Shown in pieces: positions 18,667-28,312 of a stretch of 64,000 nt of DNA. The notes under the pieces were generated by a model, which searched no databases, was not told the origin of the DNA, and saw only the letters and a list, made by a program, of their open reading frames with translations. Both the position numbers and the translations under genes were made by a program. Numbering within the stretch: position 1 is the stretch's first letter; every line of letters starts with the position of its first letter. Source of the DNA: Methylotenera sp. (lineage in GTDB: Bacteria; Pseudomonadota; Gammaproteobacteria; Burkholderiales; Methylophilaceae); assembly GCA_009693255.1 (NCBI GenBank), contig SHXQ01000001.1, positions 62,001 to 126,000 of the forward strand. Reading direction: 5' to 3'.

Positions 18667-19248
18667 ATGAATAACCCTACATGGAACACTAAGCTATTAA
18701 GTACGCTCGTACTGGCACTGCTATTGGCGGCTTGTAAAAGTATGCCTATGGTGGATAAGCCAGCGGCTGTTGAAGATAAAAGCCTATCGGCGCAGGCGGT
18801 AACTAAGCCAGCTGAAGCTGTATCGGCAGATACTTCTGTAGTAAAAGAAGTGGTGGTTGATGGTAATGCCACTACAAGTGCGAATAATCCATTAAAAGAC
18901 CCGAATAATATTTTATCCAAACGACATGTTTACTTTGATTTTGATAGTGATGCGGTTAAGGCGGAGTTCCGCCCAATGGTAGAAGCGCATGCAAAATATT
19001 TGTCAGAAAATCGCAGTGCAAAAGTAATTTTGCAGGGCAATACTGATGAGCGTGGTACTCGTGAATACAACTTATCTCTCGGTCAGCGCCGTTCAGTTTC
19101 GGTAAAAAAATCGCTCAACTTACTCGGCGTGCAAGATGCACAAATTGAAACGGTCAGTTTTGGTGAAGAGAAAGCGACTGGCGCTTGTGCCGATGAAGCT
19201 TGCTCAAAACAAAATCGTCGAGTTGATGTTGTTTACGAAAACGAGTAA
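18667..19248 (+). CDS. pal: Peptidoglycan-associated lipoprotein Pal
   Basis: Pal anchors the outer membrane to peptidoglycan. The protein (193 residues) has a lipoprotein signal ending LLLAAC, with the lipidated Cys at 23. An Ala/Val-rich linker is followed by an OmpA-like domain from about residue 85 (HVYFDFDSDAV, ILQGNTDERGTREYNLSLGQ). ATG 18667 is chosen because AAAGGAGAG lies 4-12 bp upstream; the longer ATG at 18628 has no ribosome binding site and would spoil the signal peptide. Confidence 0.96.
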   Translation: MNNPTWNTKLLSTLVLALLLAACKSMPMVDKPAAVEDKSLSAQAVTKPAEAVSADTSVVKEVVVDGNATTSANNPLKDPNNILSKRHVYFDFDSDAVKAEFRPMVEAHAKYLSENRSAKVILQGNTDERGTREYNLSLGQRRSVSVKKSLNLLGVQDAQIETVSFGEEKATGACADEACSKQNRRVDVVYENE

Positions 19249-19282
19249 TACTGGCGACACTCAATAAAGAGATCAAAAAGAT

Positions 19283-20161
19283 ATGATGAAAAAACTGATT
19301 CTGGCCAGTGTGTTACTAAGTATGCAGTGGTTTTCGATGCATAGCCATGCGGCTTTGTTTGATGATAAAGAAGCGCGCAAAAAAATTCTAGAAGTAGAAG
19401 CAGCAGCGACTAGCCAGCATCAGCTAACGCAGGCTGAGTTAGTCGCGTTGAAGAAAAGCCAACAAACCATTGAACAGCGAATAATCGATATTGAGGCGAT
19501 TACCAAAGGTCAAGGTTTAATGGATATGCAAAATCAAATTGAAGCTTTAAAGCAAGAGGTTGCAAGACTTAAAGGCGAGCTTGAAGTCGCCAGTCATAAT
19601 GTTGAAGCTAGCCAGCAGCGACAAAAAGATTTATATGGGGATGCAGATACGCGTTTGCGTAAGTTAGAGGCGGTAGAAGTGCCGTCAGCAAGCGCAGCGC
19701 CCGCCACAAAGGTCTCAGTCAGCAGCGCTGCTACTGCTACGCCACCAGTAGTTGCCCTGCCAGAACCCAGTAAAAACACCCAAGAGTATCAATTGCTAGA
19801 ACTGGCAAATGGGCTATCTACAGAGGCTAAGCATAAAGATGCATTTAACGCCTATGATAGATTTTTAAAAGATTATCCCAATAGTGCCTTAGTGGCAGAA
19901 GCTATTTACGGTTTGGGCTATTCTCAATTTGCCTTAAAAAATTACAAATCGGCCATTATCACGCAGCAAAAAGTGTTGGATTTGCATGCAGATAGCCCAA
20001 AAGTGGCTGATGCAATGTTTAATATGGCAAATAGTCAGATTCAACTTAGTTTGCTAGTCAACGCTAAAAAAACTTTACGTGAATTAATCACCAAATTTCC
20101 CAATAGCGAAGTGATTCCTGCAGCACAAAAACGCTTAAAGGCATTAGAGGCCATTAAGTAG
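19283..20161 (+). CDS. cpoB: Cell division coordinator CpoB (YbgF)
   Basis: CpoB is the periplasmic Tol-associated protein that couples outer-membrane constriction with PBP1B. The 292-residue protein has a signal peptide (LILASVLLSMQWFSMHSHA, about 4-22), a coiled-coil region (about 30-120) and three C-terminal TPR-like repeats (for example YGLGYSQFALKNYKSAI and LLVNAKKTLRELITKFPNSE). It closes the tol-pal run, converging on xseA. Confidence 0.93.
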   Translation: MMKKLILASVLLSMQWFSMHSHAALFDDKEARKKILEVEAAATSQHQLTQAELVALKKSQQTIEQRIIDIEAITKGQGLMDMQNQIEALKQEVARLKGELEVASHNVEASQQRQKDLYGDADTRLRKLEAVEVPSASAAPATKVSVSSAATATPPVVALPEPSKNTQEYQLLELANGLSTEAKHKDAFNAYDRFLKDYPNSALVAEAIYGLGYSQFALKNYKSAIITQQKVLDLHADSPKVADAMFNMANSQIQLSLLVNAKKTLRELITKFPNSEVIPAAQKRLKALEAIK

Positions 20162-20173
20162 CACATCAACAAC

Positions 20174-20201
20174 AAGCTTAGCTCTGCTAAGGGCTAAGCT
20201 T
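20174..20201. terminator. Hairpin at the convergent ends of cpoB and xseA
   Basis: Perfect 9-bp arms AAGCTTAGC (20174-20182) and GCTAAGCTT (20193-20201) enclose a 10-base loop that contains the xseA stop codon. Neither strand has a good T-tract, so it may be a weak bidirectional terminator or an mRNA end-protecting structure. Confidence 0.4.
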
Positions 20202-21413
20202 ATCAATAGTCGCTTCAGCAACCCCCACACCAAATGTCAGCATTACCGCGTCGCCACTTTGTAATTGCTGGCTGCTGCTAATGATGGTCCCCATGTTATT
20301 TTGCACAAATGCGTAACCGCGTGTCAGTACGGCTTGTGGGTTAAGGTGCGTCAAATTCTGGCTAAGGCGCAGCACGTTGTGTTGTTTAGTTTGTAGTTGC
20401 TGATTCATCGTGGCATTTAGTTGATAAGCCATTTGCCTTAATTGTGCTTTTTGTTGTTCGATTTGCTGCAAGGGGGAAATCAAGCTACGCGCCATGTAAT
20501 CTAATGCTTGGGCACGTTGGTTAAGTAAGTATTGGATAGATTTGGCTAATTGTTGGCTTAACTGCTTGAGTGCGTTCAGCCTATTTTCGCGAGAGGGCGT
20601 CACCAGCTCTGCCGCGGCAGTGGGTGTGGCGGCGCGAATATCGGCGACAAAGTCACAAATGGTAAAGTCGGTTTCATGACCGACGCCACTGATGGTCGCA
20701 ATACTACATTCGGCAATGGCGCGGGCGACAATTTCTTCGTTAAATTGCCACAAATCTTCGATACTGCCACCCCCTCGGCAAATAATCAGCACGTCACATT
20801 CAGCACGTGCATTAGCTAGTTGAATGGCGTTTGCAACCAATACGGCAGCGCCTTTGCCTTGCACAGGCGTTGGATAAATGACGACTGGAATACTGGGCAT
20901 GCGGCGTTTAAGTGTGGTGAGCACATCTCTGAGCGCGGCAGCATCGGGTGAGGTGACGATGCCGATTTGTTTAGGATGCGCCGGCAATGCCTTTTTAAGG
21001 GCAACCTCAAATAAGCCCTGCTGCTGAAGTTTAACTTTTAATTTTTCAAAGGCTTCAAACAAGGCGCCCAAGCCGGCACGTTGTAAAAATTCAATGGTGA
21101 GTTGAAAGTCGCCACGCGCTTCATAAAGGGTGACCGTGCAGCGCGCCTCTACTTTGTCGCCTTCTTTAGGCGTCCAGTCTAAATAACTATTACGGCCTTT
21201 AAACATGACGCACCGTACTTGCGCGCCAGCATCTTTAAGTGAAAAATACCAATGTCCACTGGCTGCCCGCGTGAGGTTAGAAACCTCGCCAGACACCCAA
21301 AATAGCGGAAAACTCTGGGTTAATACCTGATTGGCTAAACGATTTAATTCGCTTACCGTCAGAATTTTAGAGGTGTGCATTGACTTATTAGAAAATAAAG
21401 TTGGTTCAGTCAT
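20187..21413 (-). CDS. xseA: Exodeoxyribonuclease VII large subunit
   Basis: XseA with XseB degrades single-stranded DNA. The 408-residue protein has an N-terminal OB-fold (FWVSGEVSNLTRAASGHWYF), a central nuclease domain with VIYPTPVQGKGAA, IICRGGGSIEDLWQFNEE and GVGHETDFTICDFVADIRA, and a long coiled-coil C-terminal region. The first ATG (21413) is used; ATG at 21380 (MHTSKILTVSE) is an alternative with a more usual N terminus. xseB is not in the window. Confidence 0.95.
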   Translation of the reverse strand: MTEPTLFSNKSMHTSKILTVSELNRLANQVLTQSFPLFWVSGEVSNLTRAASGHWYFSLKDAGAQVRCVMFKGRNSYLDWTPKEGDKVEARCTVTLYEARGDFQLTIEFLQRAGLGALFEAFEKLKVKLQQQGLFEVALKKALPAHPKQIGIVTSPDAAALRDVLTTLKRRMPSIPVVIYPTPVQGKGAAVLVANAIQLANARAECDVLIICRGGGSIEDLWQFNEEIVARAIAECSIATISGVGHETDFTICDFVADIRAATPTAAAELVTPSRENRLNALKQLSQQLAKSIQYLLNQRAQALDYMARSLISPLQQIEQQKAQLRQMAYQLNATMNQQLQTKQHNVLRLSQNLTHLNPQAVLTRGYAFVQNNMGTIISSSQQLQSGDAVMLTFGVGVAEATIDKLSP

Positions 21414-21485
21414 CGGGCGTTATCAATTACAATGTTTTATGCATTCAATTATAAGCGACCAGTCAACACAAGCAAGGGTATCGGT

Positions 21486-21977
21486 ATGTTAAATAAGTGG
21501 TTAAGTGGAAAAAATGGTTATTTGCTAGGCTTTGTGGCCAGCTATGCTTTGGTGGCTTTGGCCTTATGGATTCAAACACATTACAGCCTTAATCCATGCC
21601 CGTTGTGTATCTCGCAGCGTATAGTGTTTATGGCTTTAGGCCTATTATTTTTATGCGCCGCTTGCATTAACCCAAACACGCTACTCCACAAAACCCTCAC
21701 ACTGTTGTTAGTGCTAACAGCCTTAGGGGGCGCGGCTGTAGCGATTCGACATTGGTGGTTACAAGCGCACCGCGATAGTATGATTGCCGATTGTGGTGTA
21801 GGCTTTGATTATATGTTTGAAAATTTTCCCCTACAAAAGGCGTTGACGCTGGTGTTTAGAGGCACCGGTGATTGCGCAGAGATTGATTGGACATTCTTAG
21901 GCTTGAGTATTCCGCAAATGTCATTTCTGGCGTTCATTGGTTTTGTGGCTTACGCCTTGTATTTAACTAAAAAATAA
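21486..21977 (+). CDS. dsbB: Disulfide bond formation protein DsbB
   Basis: DsbB reoxidises DsbA and passes electrons to quinones in the inner membrane. The protein (163 residues) has four hydrophobic helices, the first periplasmic Cys pair in NPCPLCISQR, and the second pair spaced across the second periplasmic loop (IADCGVGFDYMF to GTGDCAEIDW). ATG 21486 is preferred because it starts just before the first membrane helix and is preceded by a purine-rich GGGTATCGGT; the frame extends upstream to 21432. cysM follows 26 bp later. Confidence 0.9.
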   Translation: MLNKWLSGKNGYLLGFVASYALVALALWIQTHYSLNPCPLCISQRIVFMALGLLFLCAACINPNTLLHKTLTLLLVLTALGGAAVAIRHWWLQAHRDSMIADCGVGFDYMFENFPLQKALTLVFRGTGDCAEIDWTFLGLSIPQMSFLAFIGFVAYALYLTKK

Positions 21978-22003
21978 TAGAAAAATTAGCATCGGTAAAC
22001 TAT

Positions 22004-22894
22004 ATGACTTATAAAACGATAGATAGCTTTGTCGGCAATACGCCCTTGGTGAAATTACAGCGACTAGCGGGCGACACCAGCAACACTATTTTACTCAAGC
22101 TAGAGGGCAATAACCCCGCAGGATCGGTTAAAGATAGACCAGCCTACAGCATGATTACGCGCGCTGAAGCGCGCGGTGACATTAAGCCAGGCGATACCTT
22201 GATTGAGGCAACAAGTGGCAATACCGGCATTGCGCTGGCGATGGTGGCAGCCATGCGGGGCTATAAAATGATATTGGTCATGCCGGAAAATCAAAGTATC
22301 GAGCGTAGGCAAAGCATGAAGGCTTATGGTGCTGAATTGGTATTAACACCTAAAGATGGCAGTATGGAATTGGCGCGTGATGTCGCTACCAAGCTGCAGG
22401 CTGAAGGTGAGGGCATCGTGCTGGACCAGTTTGGCAATATGGATAACCCGTTGGCGCACTATGAGGGTACCGGCCCAGAAATTTGGCGGGATACGGCAGG
22501 CAAAGTGACGCATTTTGTTTCCAGTATGGGGACGACCGGTACGATTATGGGCGTTTCGCGCTACTTAAAAGAACGGAATCCGCAGATACAAATTATTGGT
22601 GTGCAACCAGAAGAAGGTAGTCAAATCCCCGGGATTCGTACATGGCCACTAGAATACTTGCCAAAAATTTATAATGCAAAACGTGTGGATGAGCTACGCT
22701 ATGTCAGCCAAAATAATGCTGAAAACACCACCAGAAAGCTAGCGACTGAAGAAGGTATTTTTGCGGGAATTTCAAGTGGTGGTGCGCTTTATAGCGCATT
22801 ACAACTGTCGAAAGAAGTGGAAAATGCCGTGATTGTAACCATCGTTTGTGATCGCGGTGATCGATACTTGTCGACAGGGGTATTTCCAGCTTAG
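22004..22894 (+). CDS. cysM: Cysteine synthase B
   Basis: CysM makes cysteine from O-acetylserine and sulfide or thiosulfate using PLP. The 296-residue protein carries the PLP lysine motif NPAGSVKDRPAYSM (CysM-type, rather than the CysK form), the substrate loop EATSGNTGIALAM and the phosphate-binding region SSMGTTGTIMGVSRYL. Length is normal. The ydbH-like gene starts 11 bp downstream. Confidence 0.95.
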   Translation: MTYKTIDSFVGNTPLVKLQRLAGDTSNTILLKLEGNNPAGSVKDRPAYSMITRAEARGDIKPGDTLIEATSGNTGIALAMVAAMRGYKMILVMPENQSIERRQSMKAYGAELVLTPKDGSMELARDVATKLQAEGEGIVLDQFGNMDNPLAHYEGTGPEIWRDTAGKVTHFVSSMGTTGTIMGVSRYLKERNPQIQIIGVQPEEGSQIPGIRTWPLEYLPKIYNAKRVDELRYVSQNNAENTTRKLATEEGIFAGISSGGALYSALQLSKEVENAVIVTIVCDRGDRYLSTGVFPA

Positions 22895-22905
22895 GTTATC
22901 TAACC

Positions 22906-24699
22906 ATGCCACGCGGATTATTAAGCGTATTTATTTTAGGGCTAAGTTTTTTTTGCCAGTATGCCAATGCGATTAATGCCATTCATATTCAAGTGGGTGA
23001 ACTAGAAACCCCTGCGGGCATACTCAAAAACACACAATTAGAAGTAGATTTGCAGGGTAAAGTGCCAACACTCAGCTTGAAAGCGGAAGTTAAGCCGACG
23101 AATGCACCACTGCTTATCCCTTTTTATTTAAGCTGCGGGCAATTTAATACCAAGAACATCGGTCAAGTGGATTGCCTAGAAGGTCGCTTAATTGCCAAGC
23201 AAATCAATGTGCCGTTCTCACTCCACTTCATAGGTGCGCCAAATAATTTTGCCTTAGACCTTTTATTAAATGCCGTCAGTTTTAGTGATGAAACCGGCTT
23301 GCGTGCGGGTGAGAAATTATCTGGCCAAGTGAAACTTGCTGCGAAAAATACGCAGCACAACTGGCAGTGGAGTAGCTTGATTCGCTGGGATCAAGGCGAG
23401 TTATTTTGGCAACCGATCTATATTGGTAAAGCGGGTAATCAATTTGCAGCCAATGGCACTTTTAAGTCGCCTATACTGAATGTTGAAAATGCCAGTTTGA
23501 TGATCAGTGAGGTGGGTAAGATGACTGCCAGTGCACAAATTAACATGCAAAACAAGGCGCTGGAAAATATTAAAGTGAGTGCTAAAGAGCTTGATTTTTC
23601 AGGGCTTTATACGGTCTTTCTAAAACCCATGGCAGAGAAATCAGTGTTTGGAAATTTAGCCGTTTCAGGCAAGGCCGATTGGCAATTTGAGATTAAAAAC
23701 TACGAGCACAGCCAATTTGAGTTGAATCTACGGGACGCCAATATTGAGGATAAAAATGGCAAATTTGCTTTCAACCATATCAATGCGCATCTGCCTTGGG
23801 ATTACGAGCAAGCTAAGACTATCCAGCTGAGCTACCTCAGCGGACATTTGCTCAAAATCCCCTTAGGCAACACGCATTTAAGCGCAGAAATTAACCGCTA
23901 TTCTCTGACTGCACCACAACTCAGCTTACCCATTTTAGATGGGGCACTTAATCTTACCGACCTGTCAGCGGCCATCATTAACGACCATTGGTATTGGCAT
24001 TTGAGTATGGGGTTAACGCCAATCTCAATGCATGAATTTAGCCAAGCGCTAGCTTGGCCGGATATGCAAGGAAAAATATCAGGGCAGGTGCCGCAAGTGA
24101 GTTATGCAGGAAAACGGCTCAGTATGGATGGCGCCATGACTTTTAATGTGTTTAACGGCACGATAGGCATGAACAACCTCATCATTGATGATCCACTAGG
24201 CGTGGTGCCACGTTTAAGCGCAGATTTGAGCATGCGCCAGTTAGATTTAGGTGAATTAACCCGCACCTATAGCTTTGGTAGAATTGACGGTAAATTAGAC
24301 GGTGACGTGAAAAATATGCGGCTGGAAAACTGGAAGCCGGTGCATCTAGACGCCTCATTGCAAACCAGTGAAGGCAAGCAGCTTAAGAAAATATCACAAC
24401 GTGCGGTTGAAAATATTACTGCGCTAGGTGGCGAAGGCACGGCTGTCACCTTACAACGTACTTTTTTACGGTTTTTTAAAGAATTTAACTACGATAAGAT
24501 AGGCTTGAGTTGTAAATTACGGCAAGATGTCTGTGAAATGGGCGGCGTTGAGTCAACCGCAACCGGTTATATTATCGTTAAGGGTAAGGGCATCCCCGCG
24601 GTGAATGTCAATGGCTATACCCAAAAGATTAGCTGGTCTGATTTATTGGCTAGAGTAGAACGCATTACCGATAGCAATAGCAAGGCGATAGTGAAGTAG
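22906..24699 (+). CDS. YdbH-like (AsmA-like) intermembrane lipid transport protein
   Basis: This is a 597-residue exported protein, shorter than E. coli YdbH (about 880). It has an N-terminal signal or anchor (LLSVFILGLSFFCQYANA, about 4-21) and a long repetitive beta-rich body typical of AsmA-like bridges. The C-terminal portion (GRIDGKLDGDVKNMRLENW, then a two-Cys segment SCKLRQDVCEMGG and GYIIVKGKGIPAVNVNGY) resembles the DctA-YdbH domain. Identification rests partly on the next two genes, a YnbE-like lipoprotein and YdbL (DUF1318). YdbH bridges are proposed to move phospholipid to the outer membrane redundantly with TamB and YhdP. Confidence 0.7.
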   Translation: MPRGLLSVFILGLSFFCQYANAINAIHIQVGELETPAGILKNTQLEVDLQGKVPTLSLKAEVKPTNAPLLIPFYLSCGQFNTKNIGQVDCLEGRLIAKQINVPFSLHFIGAPNNFALDLLLNAVSFSDETGLRAGEKLSGQVKLAAKNTQHNWQWSSLIRWDQGELFWQPIYIGKAGNQFAANGTFKSPILNVENASLMISEVGKMTASAQINMQNKALENIKVSAKELDFSGLYTVFLKPMAEKSVFGNLAVSGKADWQFEIKNYEHSQFELNLRDANIEDKNGKFAFNHINAHLPWDYEQAKTIQLSYLSGHLLKIPLGNTHLSAEINRYSLTAPQLSLPILDGALNLTDLSAAIINDHWYWHLSMGLTPISMHEFSQALAWPDMQGKISGQVPQVSYAGKRLSMDGAMTFNVFNGTIGMNNLIIDDPLGVVPRLSADLSMRQLDLGELTRTYSFGRIDGKLDGDVKNMRLENWKPVHLDASLQTSEGKQLKKISQRAVENITALGGEGTAVTLQRTFLRFFKEFNYDKIGLSCKLRQDVCEMGGVESTATGYIIVKGKGIPAVNVNGYTQKISWSDLLARVERITDSNSKAIVK

Positions 24700-24739
24700 T
24701 GCTCGAATGGAATAGCGTAGCGTTAATAAGGAATCTACC

Positions 24740-24898
24740 ATGAAAAAAATATTAAGTTTAGGTACTGTGATCGGCCTTTTGTCCGCCTGCGTTACCATCA
24801 ACATCTACTTCCCCGCAGCTGCGGCAGAAAAAGCCGCAGATAAAATTATCGACGATGTTTGGCAGCTAAAAGACAGCGTGCAAGCGCCTGCTAAATAG
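24740..24898 (+). CDS. YnbE-like small outer-membrane lipoprotein
   Basis: This 52-residue lipoprotein is easy to miss because it is so short. It has a signal with lipobox LLSAC (lipidated Cys at 17), directly followed by VTINIYFPAAAAEKAADKI and a short helical tail. Ribosome binding site: AAGGA about 8 bp before the ATG. It lies 40 bp after the YdbH-like gene and 38 bp before ydbL. In E. coli, YnbE pairs with YdbH and is chaperoned by YdbL, so context supports the same role here. Confidence 0.8.
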   Translation: MKKILSLGTVIGLLSACVTINIYFPAAAAEKAADKIIDDVWQLKDSVQAPAK

Positions 24899-24936
24899 TG
24901 GCTTTAACACTTACAAGGTTTATACAAGGAAACATC

Positions 24937-25353
24937 ATGCAAAAACTATGGATAGGTTTTTTACTGGCCACCACTTTATTTTCAGCCCAAGGCGTATATG
25001 CGGCGGCCGATTTAGAGGTCAACACACCGGCTATATCAGCGCTTAAGAATAGCATGCAGACCCGCCATACGCAGCTTGCCGCACATTATGTTAGCGGTGC
25101 TATCGGCCTCAGTAAAGATGGCTTAATTGCCATGCGGGATGCTACCGCCGTGCCACTTAAAGATAGGCAAGGCATTAACGCCTTGGTGGCGGCCGAAAAT
25201 AACGACCGAACTGCATTGTATAAAGAGATTGCCGCCAGTAATGGTCATCCAGAATGGTACGGTGAAATTCAAAACACCTTTGCCGGCCGTTGGATAGATA
25301 AAGCGCAAGCGGGTTGGTACTATCGAAATGATGGTGGCTGGCTGAAGAAATGA
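24937..25353 (+). CDS. ydbL: YdbL family DUF1318 periplasmic protein
   Basis: This is a 138-residue exported protein with a signal peptide (IGFLLATTLFSAQGVYA, about 5-21) and the DUF1318 domain (HYVSGAIGLSKDGLIAMRDA, then GHPEWYGEIQNTFAGRWIDK). YdbL is proposed as a periplasmic chaperone for YdbH-YnbE assembly. ATG 24937 is chosen over the GTG at 24898 because AAGGA lies 6 bp upstream and the signal peptide starts there. Confidence 0.88.
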   Translation: MQKLWIGFLLATTLFSAQGVYAAADLEVNTPAISALKNSMQTRHTQLAAHYVSGAIGLSKDGLIAMRDATAVPLKDRQGINALVAAENNDRTALYKEIAASNGHPEWYGEIQNTFAGRWIDKAQAGWYYRNDGGWLKK

Positions 25354-25394
25354 AAAACAGTATTTTTTGATCATCATTAGAGATTTCTTAAACA

Positions 25395-26183
25395 ATGACT
25401 CCTACCCTAGTATTTGATATCGAGACCATCCCCGATACCGATGGTCTGCGCGTTTTGTATGATTTGCCAGCAGAGGCTTCAGCAGAAGATGTGGTTAATA
25501 TTGCTTTGCATCAACGTCGCCAACAAAATGGCAGTGAATTTTTACCGCTACATCAGCATCGCATTTGCGCAATATCCTGCGCGCTTCGCGAGGGCAATAA
25601 TTTTAAGGTTTGGACACTGGGTGATGCTAACGCGACCGAAGCTGAAATTATCCAACGTTTTTTTGACGGCATTGATAAATATACGCCGCAAATTATTTCG
25701 TGGAATGGGGGCGGTTTTGACTTGCCGGTATTGCATTATCGTGGCTTGATCCATGGCATCAACGCCAGTCGCTACTGGGATTTAGGCGAAGATGATAAAG
25801 AGTTTAAGTGGAATAATTACATTAGCCGCTATCACACCCGCCATTTAGATTTAATGGATGTGCTGGCCATGTTCAATGCCCGAGCCAATGCGCCCTTGGA
25901 CGATTTGGCCAAGTTGTGCGGTTTTCCCGGCAAGCTAGGCATGGATGGCAGTAAAGTGTGGGAGGCCTATAAAGCCGGCAAGCTTGAAGAGATTCGTAAT
26001 TATTGCGAAACAGACGTGGCCAATACCCATTTGGTGTTTTTACGCTTTAAGTTAATGCGTGGGCAGTTAAGCCCAGCGGCTTATGATGCTGAAATTGAAT
26101 TGGTGCGTAGTACCTTGACTGGCTACAGCCAAGCAAATACCGGGCCCAACCATTGGAAAGAGTTTTTAGCCGCGTTTAAGTGA
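25395..26183 (+). CDS. Predicted 3'-5' exonuclease, PolB-like
   Basis: This is a 262-residue stand-alone DEDDy exonuclease of the PolB-like type. The three exonuclease motifs are visible: VFDIETIPD (motif I, Asp-Glu) at about 6-14, SWNGGGFDLPVLHYRG (motif II) at about 101-116, and YCETDVANTHLV (motif III, Tyr-x3-Asp) at about 201-212. Stand-alone proteins of this type lack a polymerase domain; the cellular role is not established. It follows ydbL by 41 bp and converges with the exported protein gene at 26217. Confidence 0.88.
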   Translation: MTPTLVFDIETIPDTDGLRVLYDLPAEASAEDVVNIALHQRRQQNGSEFLPLHQHRICAISCALREGNNFKVWTLGDANATEAEIIQRFFDGIDKYTPQIISWNGGGFDLPVLHYRGLIHGINASRYWDLGEDDKEFKWNNYISRYHTRHLDLMDVLAMFNARANAPLDDLAKLCGFPGKLGMDGSKVWEAYKAGKLEEIRNYCETDVANTHLVFLRFKLMRGQLSPAAYDAEIELVRSTLTGYSQANTGPNHWKEFLAAFK

Positions 26184-26216
26184 CAAGCTTAGTGCCAGTC
26201 ACATCATGCTTATGCG

Positions 26217-26666
26217 CTACTCGCGCACTAAATCATCTTCTTCTACTTTATCTTTCCAATTTAAAATCACTTTTTGCGGGGTGTTGTCTTCAAGGCTAAG
26301 TTTATGGCGTAGTTTCATGTGGTTATTACTGGCCGAAATCGTGTAACTGCCGGCGGGCAAATTGACATAAAGCAATGGGCCTGCATCTTTAAGGCTAAAC
26401 ACCATTGCATCTTGAATATTGTAAATGCTGACACTAATGCCGGCTGCAGAGCGCCCAATTTTTCCTTCTGAGAATAATAGATTCAAGTTGAATTGTTTGG
26501 CAAAAGGCCTCATTTCAAGCGTTTCATCATGACCAATCCCGCCTGACATAAAGCGTATATTGTTTTTTGCCGTGAATGTTTTTGCGGCCTCCGCCTGCGC
26601 CATGAGGCTCAAACTTATGGCGATTAGGCAGATTAGCGATTTATATAAATGGCTTAAGTTTTTCAT
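26217..26666 (-). CDS. Exported protein of unknown function
   Basis: This is a 149-residue protein with a clear signal peptide (LICLIAISLSLMAQAEA, about 11-27). The mature part is rich in beta strands, and the segment LLYVNLPAGSYTISASNNHM resembles a carboxypeptidase-regulatory-like or Ig-like fold. I do not recognise the family by name. It is transcribed alone, convergent with the exonuclease gene and divergent from rlmD. Confidence 0.75.
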   Translation of the reverse strand: MKNLSHLYKSLICLIAISLSLMAQAEAAKTFTAKNNIRFMSGGIGHDETLEMRPFAKQFNLNLLFSEGKIGRSAAGISVSIYNIQDAMVFSLKDAGPLLYVNLPAGSYTISASNNHMKLRHKLSLEDNTPQKVILNWKDKVEEDDLVRE

Positions 26667-26788
26667 GGGATGACCTGAATAAATAGCGATGCCGTTAAAA
26701 GTCTACTGTGCTAATGGTTTAGAGTTGCGGTAGTGTAACAAAATAACTAGCTTTCCTCTAATACCTGCACTGCGGTAAAATAGCGCCC

Positions 26789-28180
26789 ATGAGAAAAAGA
26801 CGCAATAAATCCACTGCAGACATCAGCCTAGCCCCCATTTTAACAGCCATTATTGAATCGCTAGACCAAGAAGGACGAGGCGTTGCTCATGTGGAAGGCA
26901 AAACCATATTTATAGAGGGTGCGCTACCACGGGAGAAAGTGACGTTTCGCTCGCATCGGATTAAGCTGAGTTATGAAGTGGCTAATGTCGTAGAAGTCCT
27001 CAAGCAATCTAACCAAAGAGTAACGCCACAATGCCGCCATTTTGGCTTGTGTGGCGGCTGCAAATTACAGCATTTAGAGGTTGCAGCACAAGTGGCTAAT
27101 AAACAGCGTTTGCTTGAAAATGATTTGTGGCATATCGGTAAAGTTAAGCCGGAAAATATGCTAACGCCCATTTATGGTCCCACTTGGGGATACCGCCATA
27201 AAGCGCGCTTGAGTGTGAAATATGTAGAAAAAAAGCAACGCGTACTGGTGGGATTTAATGAAAAAGCCACGCGTTATGTGGCCGACATGAATAGCTGTGA
27301 AGTGCTGGTACCTGAAGTCTCAGCTTTGATCGCGCCATTGCAAGAGATGATAGTGCAATTGAGCATTAGAGATAAACTGCCGCAGATTGAGCTGGCAGTG
27401 GGTGAAGCTAATCTAGCGGAGGCTGGTCTAATCAACAATCGACCCGTCATTGTGCTGATTTTACGCATTATGGCTGAATTAACTGCGCAAGATGAAACCT
27501 TGCTAAAAGCCTTTGCCGACGTGCACGCTGTGCAAATTTGGACGCAAACCAAAGGCCCAGATACGATTAAACCTTTTTACCCGCAAGATAATGCCAGCCT
27601 GCCGTCCTTGAAGTACAGCTTGCCTGAGTTTGATTTAACCTACCCATTTAAGCCTAATGAGTTTACGCAAGTGAACCCACAAATCAATCAAGTGATGATA
27701 CGCCGCGCAATGCAGTTGCTGGCCGCACAAGCGCATGAAAAAATTGCCGATTTCTTTTGCGGTATAGGCAATTTTACGCTACCGATTGCCCGTAGTGGCG
27801 CGCAGGTATTGGGGCTAGAGGGCTTGGCTAATTTGGTAGATAGAGCCAATGAAAGTGCCGTGTTGAATGGCGTGACTAACAGCCAGTTTGGCGTGGCAGA
27901 TTTATTTAAAATGACCCCAGAAGCCTTAACGGCGTTAGGCCGCTTTGATAAATGGCTGGTAGACCCACCGCGCGATGGCGCCTTTGAGTTGATTAAATCC
28001 TTAGACGCAAGTAATAGCCCACAACGCATTGTTTACGTATCGTGTAACCCTGCCACCTTGGCGCGCGATGCCGGTGTGCTGGTGAATGAAAAAGGCTATG
28101 TGTTAAAAGCGGCGGGGGTGATTAATATGTTCTCACACACATCACATGTGGAGTCTATTGCTTGGTTTGAGTTGGCTTAG
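26789..28180 (+). CDS. rlmD: 23S rRNA (uracil-1939-C5)-methyltransferase
   Basis: RlmD methylates U1939 of 23S rRNA. The 463-residue protein has an N-terminal TRAM domain (about 18-75), the iron-sulfur cysteines in [14 protein letters not shown] with a fourth Cys in MNSCEVL, the SAM-binding [16 protein letters not shown] and the catalytic Cys in [13 protein letters not shown]. Length and motifs are normal. It is divergent from the exported protein gene. Confidence 0.95.
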   Translation: MRKRRNKSTADISLAPILTAIIESLDQEGRGVAHVEGKTIFIEGALPREKVTFRSHRIKLSYEVANVVEVLKQSNQRVTPQCRHFGLCGGCKLQHLEVAAQVANKQRLLENDLWHIGKVKPENMLTPIYGPTWGYRHKARLSVKYVEKKQRVLVGFNEKATRYVADMNSCEVLVPEVSALIAPLQEMIVQLSIRDKLPQIELAVGEANLAEAGLINNRPVIVLILRIMAELTAQDETLLKAFADVHAVQIWTQTKGPDTIKPFYPQDNASLPSLKYSLPEFDLTYPFKPNEFTQVNPQINQVMIRRAMQLLAAQAHEKIADFFCGIGNFTLPIARSGAQVLGLEGLANLVDRANESAVLNGVTNSQFGVADLFKMTPEALTALGRFDKWLVDPPRDGAFELIKSLDASNSPQRIVYVSCNPATLARDAGVLVNEKGYVLKAAGVINMFSHTSHVESIAWFELA

Positions 28181-28312
28181 GTCAGTGATGAGGGTATTAT
28201 TGATGTTAAGCAGCGTTATGTACACATTTTACAACCCGATGCTTTGAAAAATATTGTTAATCCACGGAAGTGTAATTAAACAAATCGGTGCTTAACACTC
28301 GGTTATTGATCA

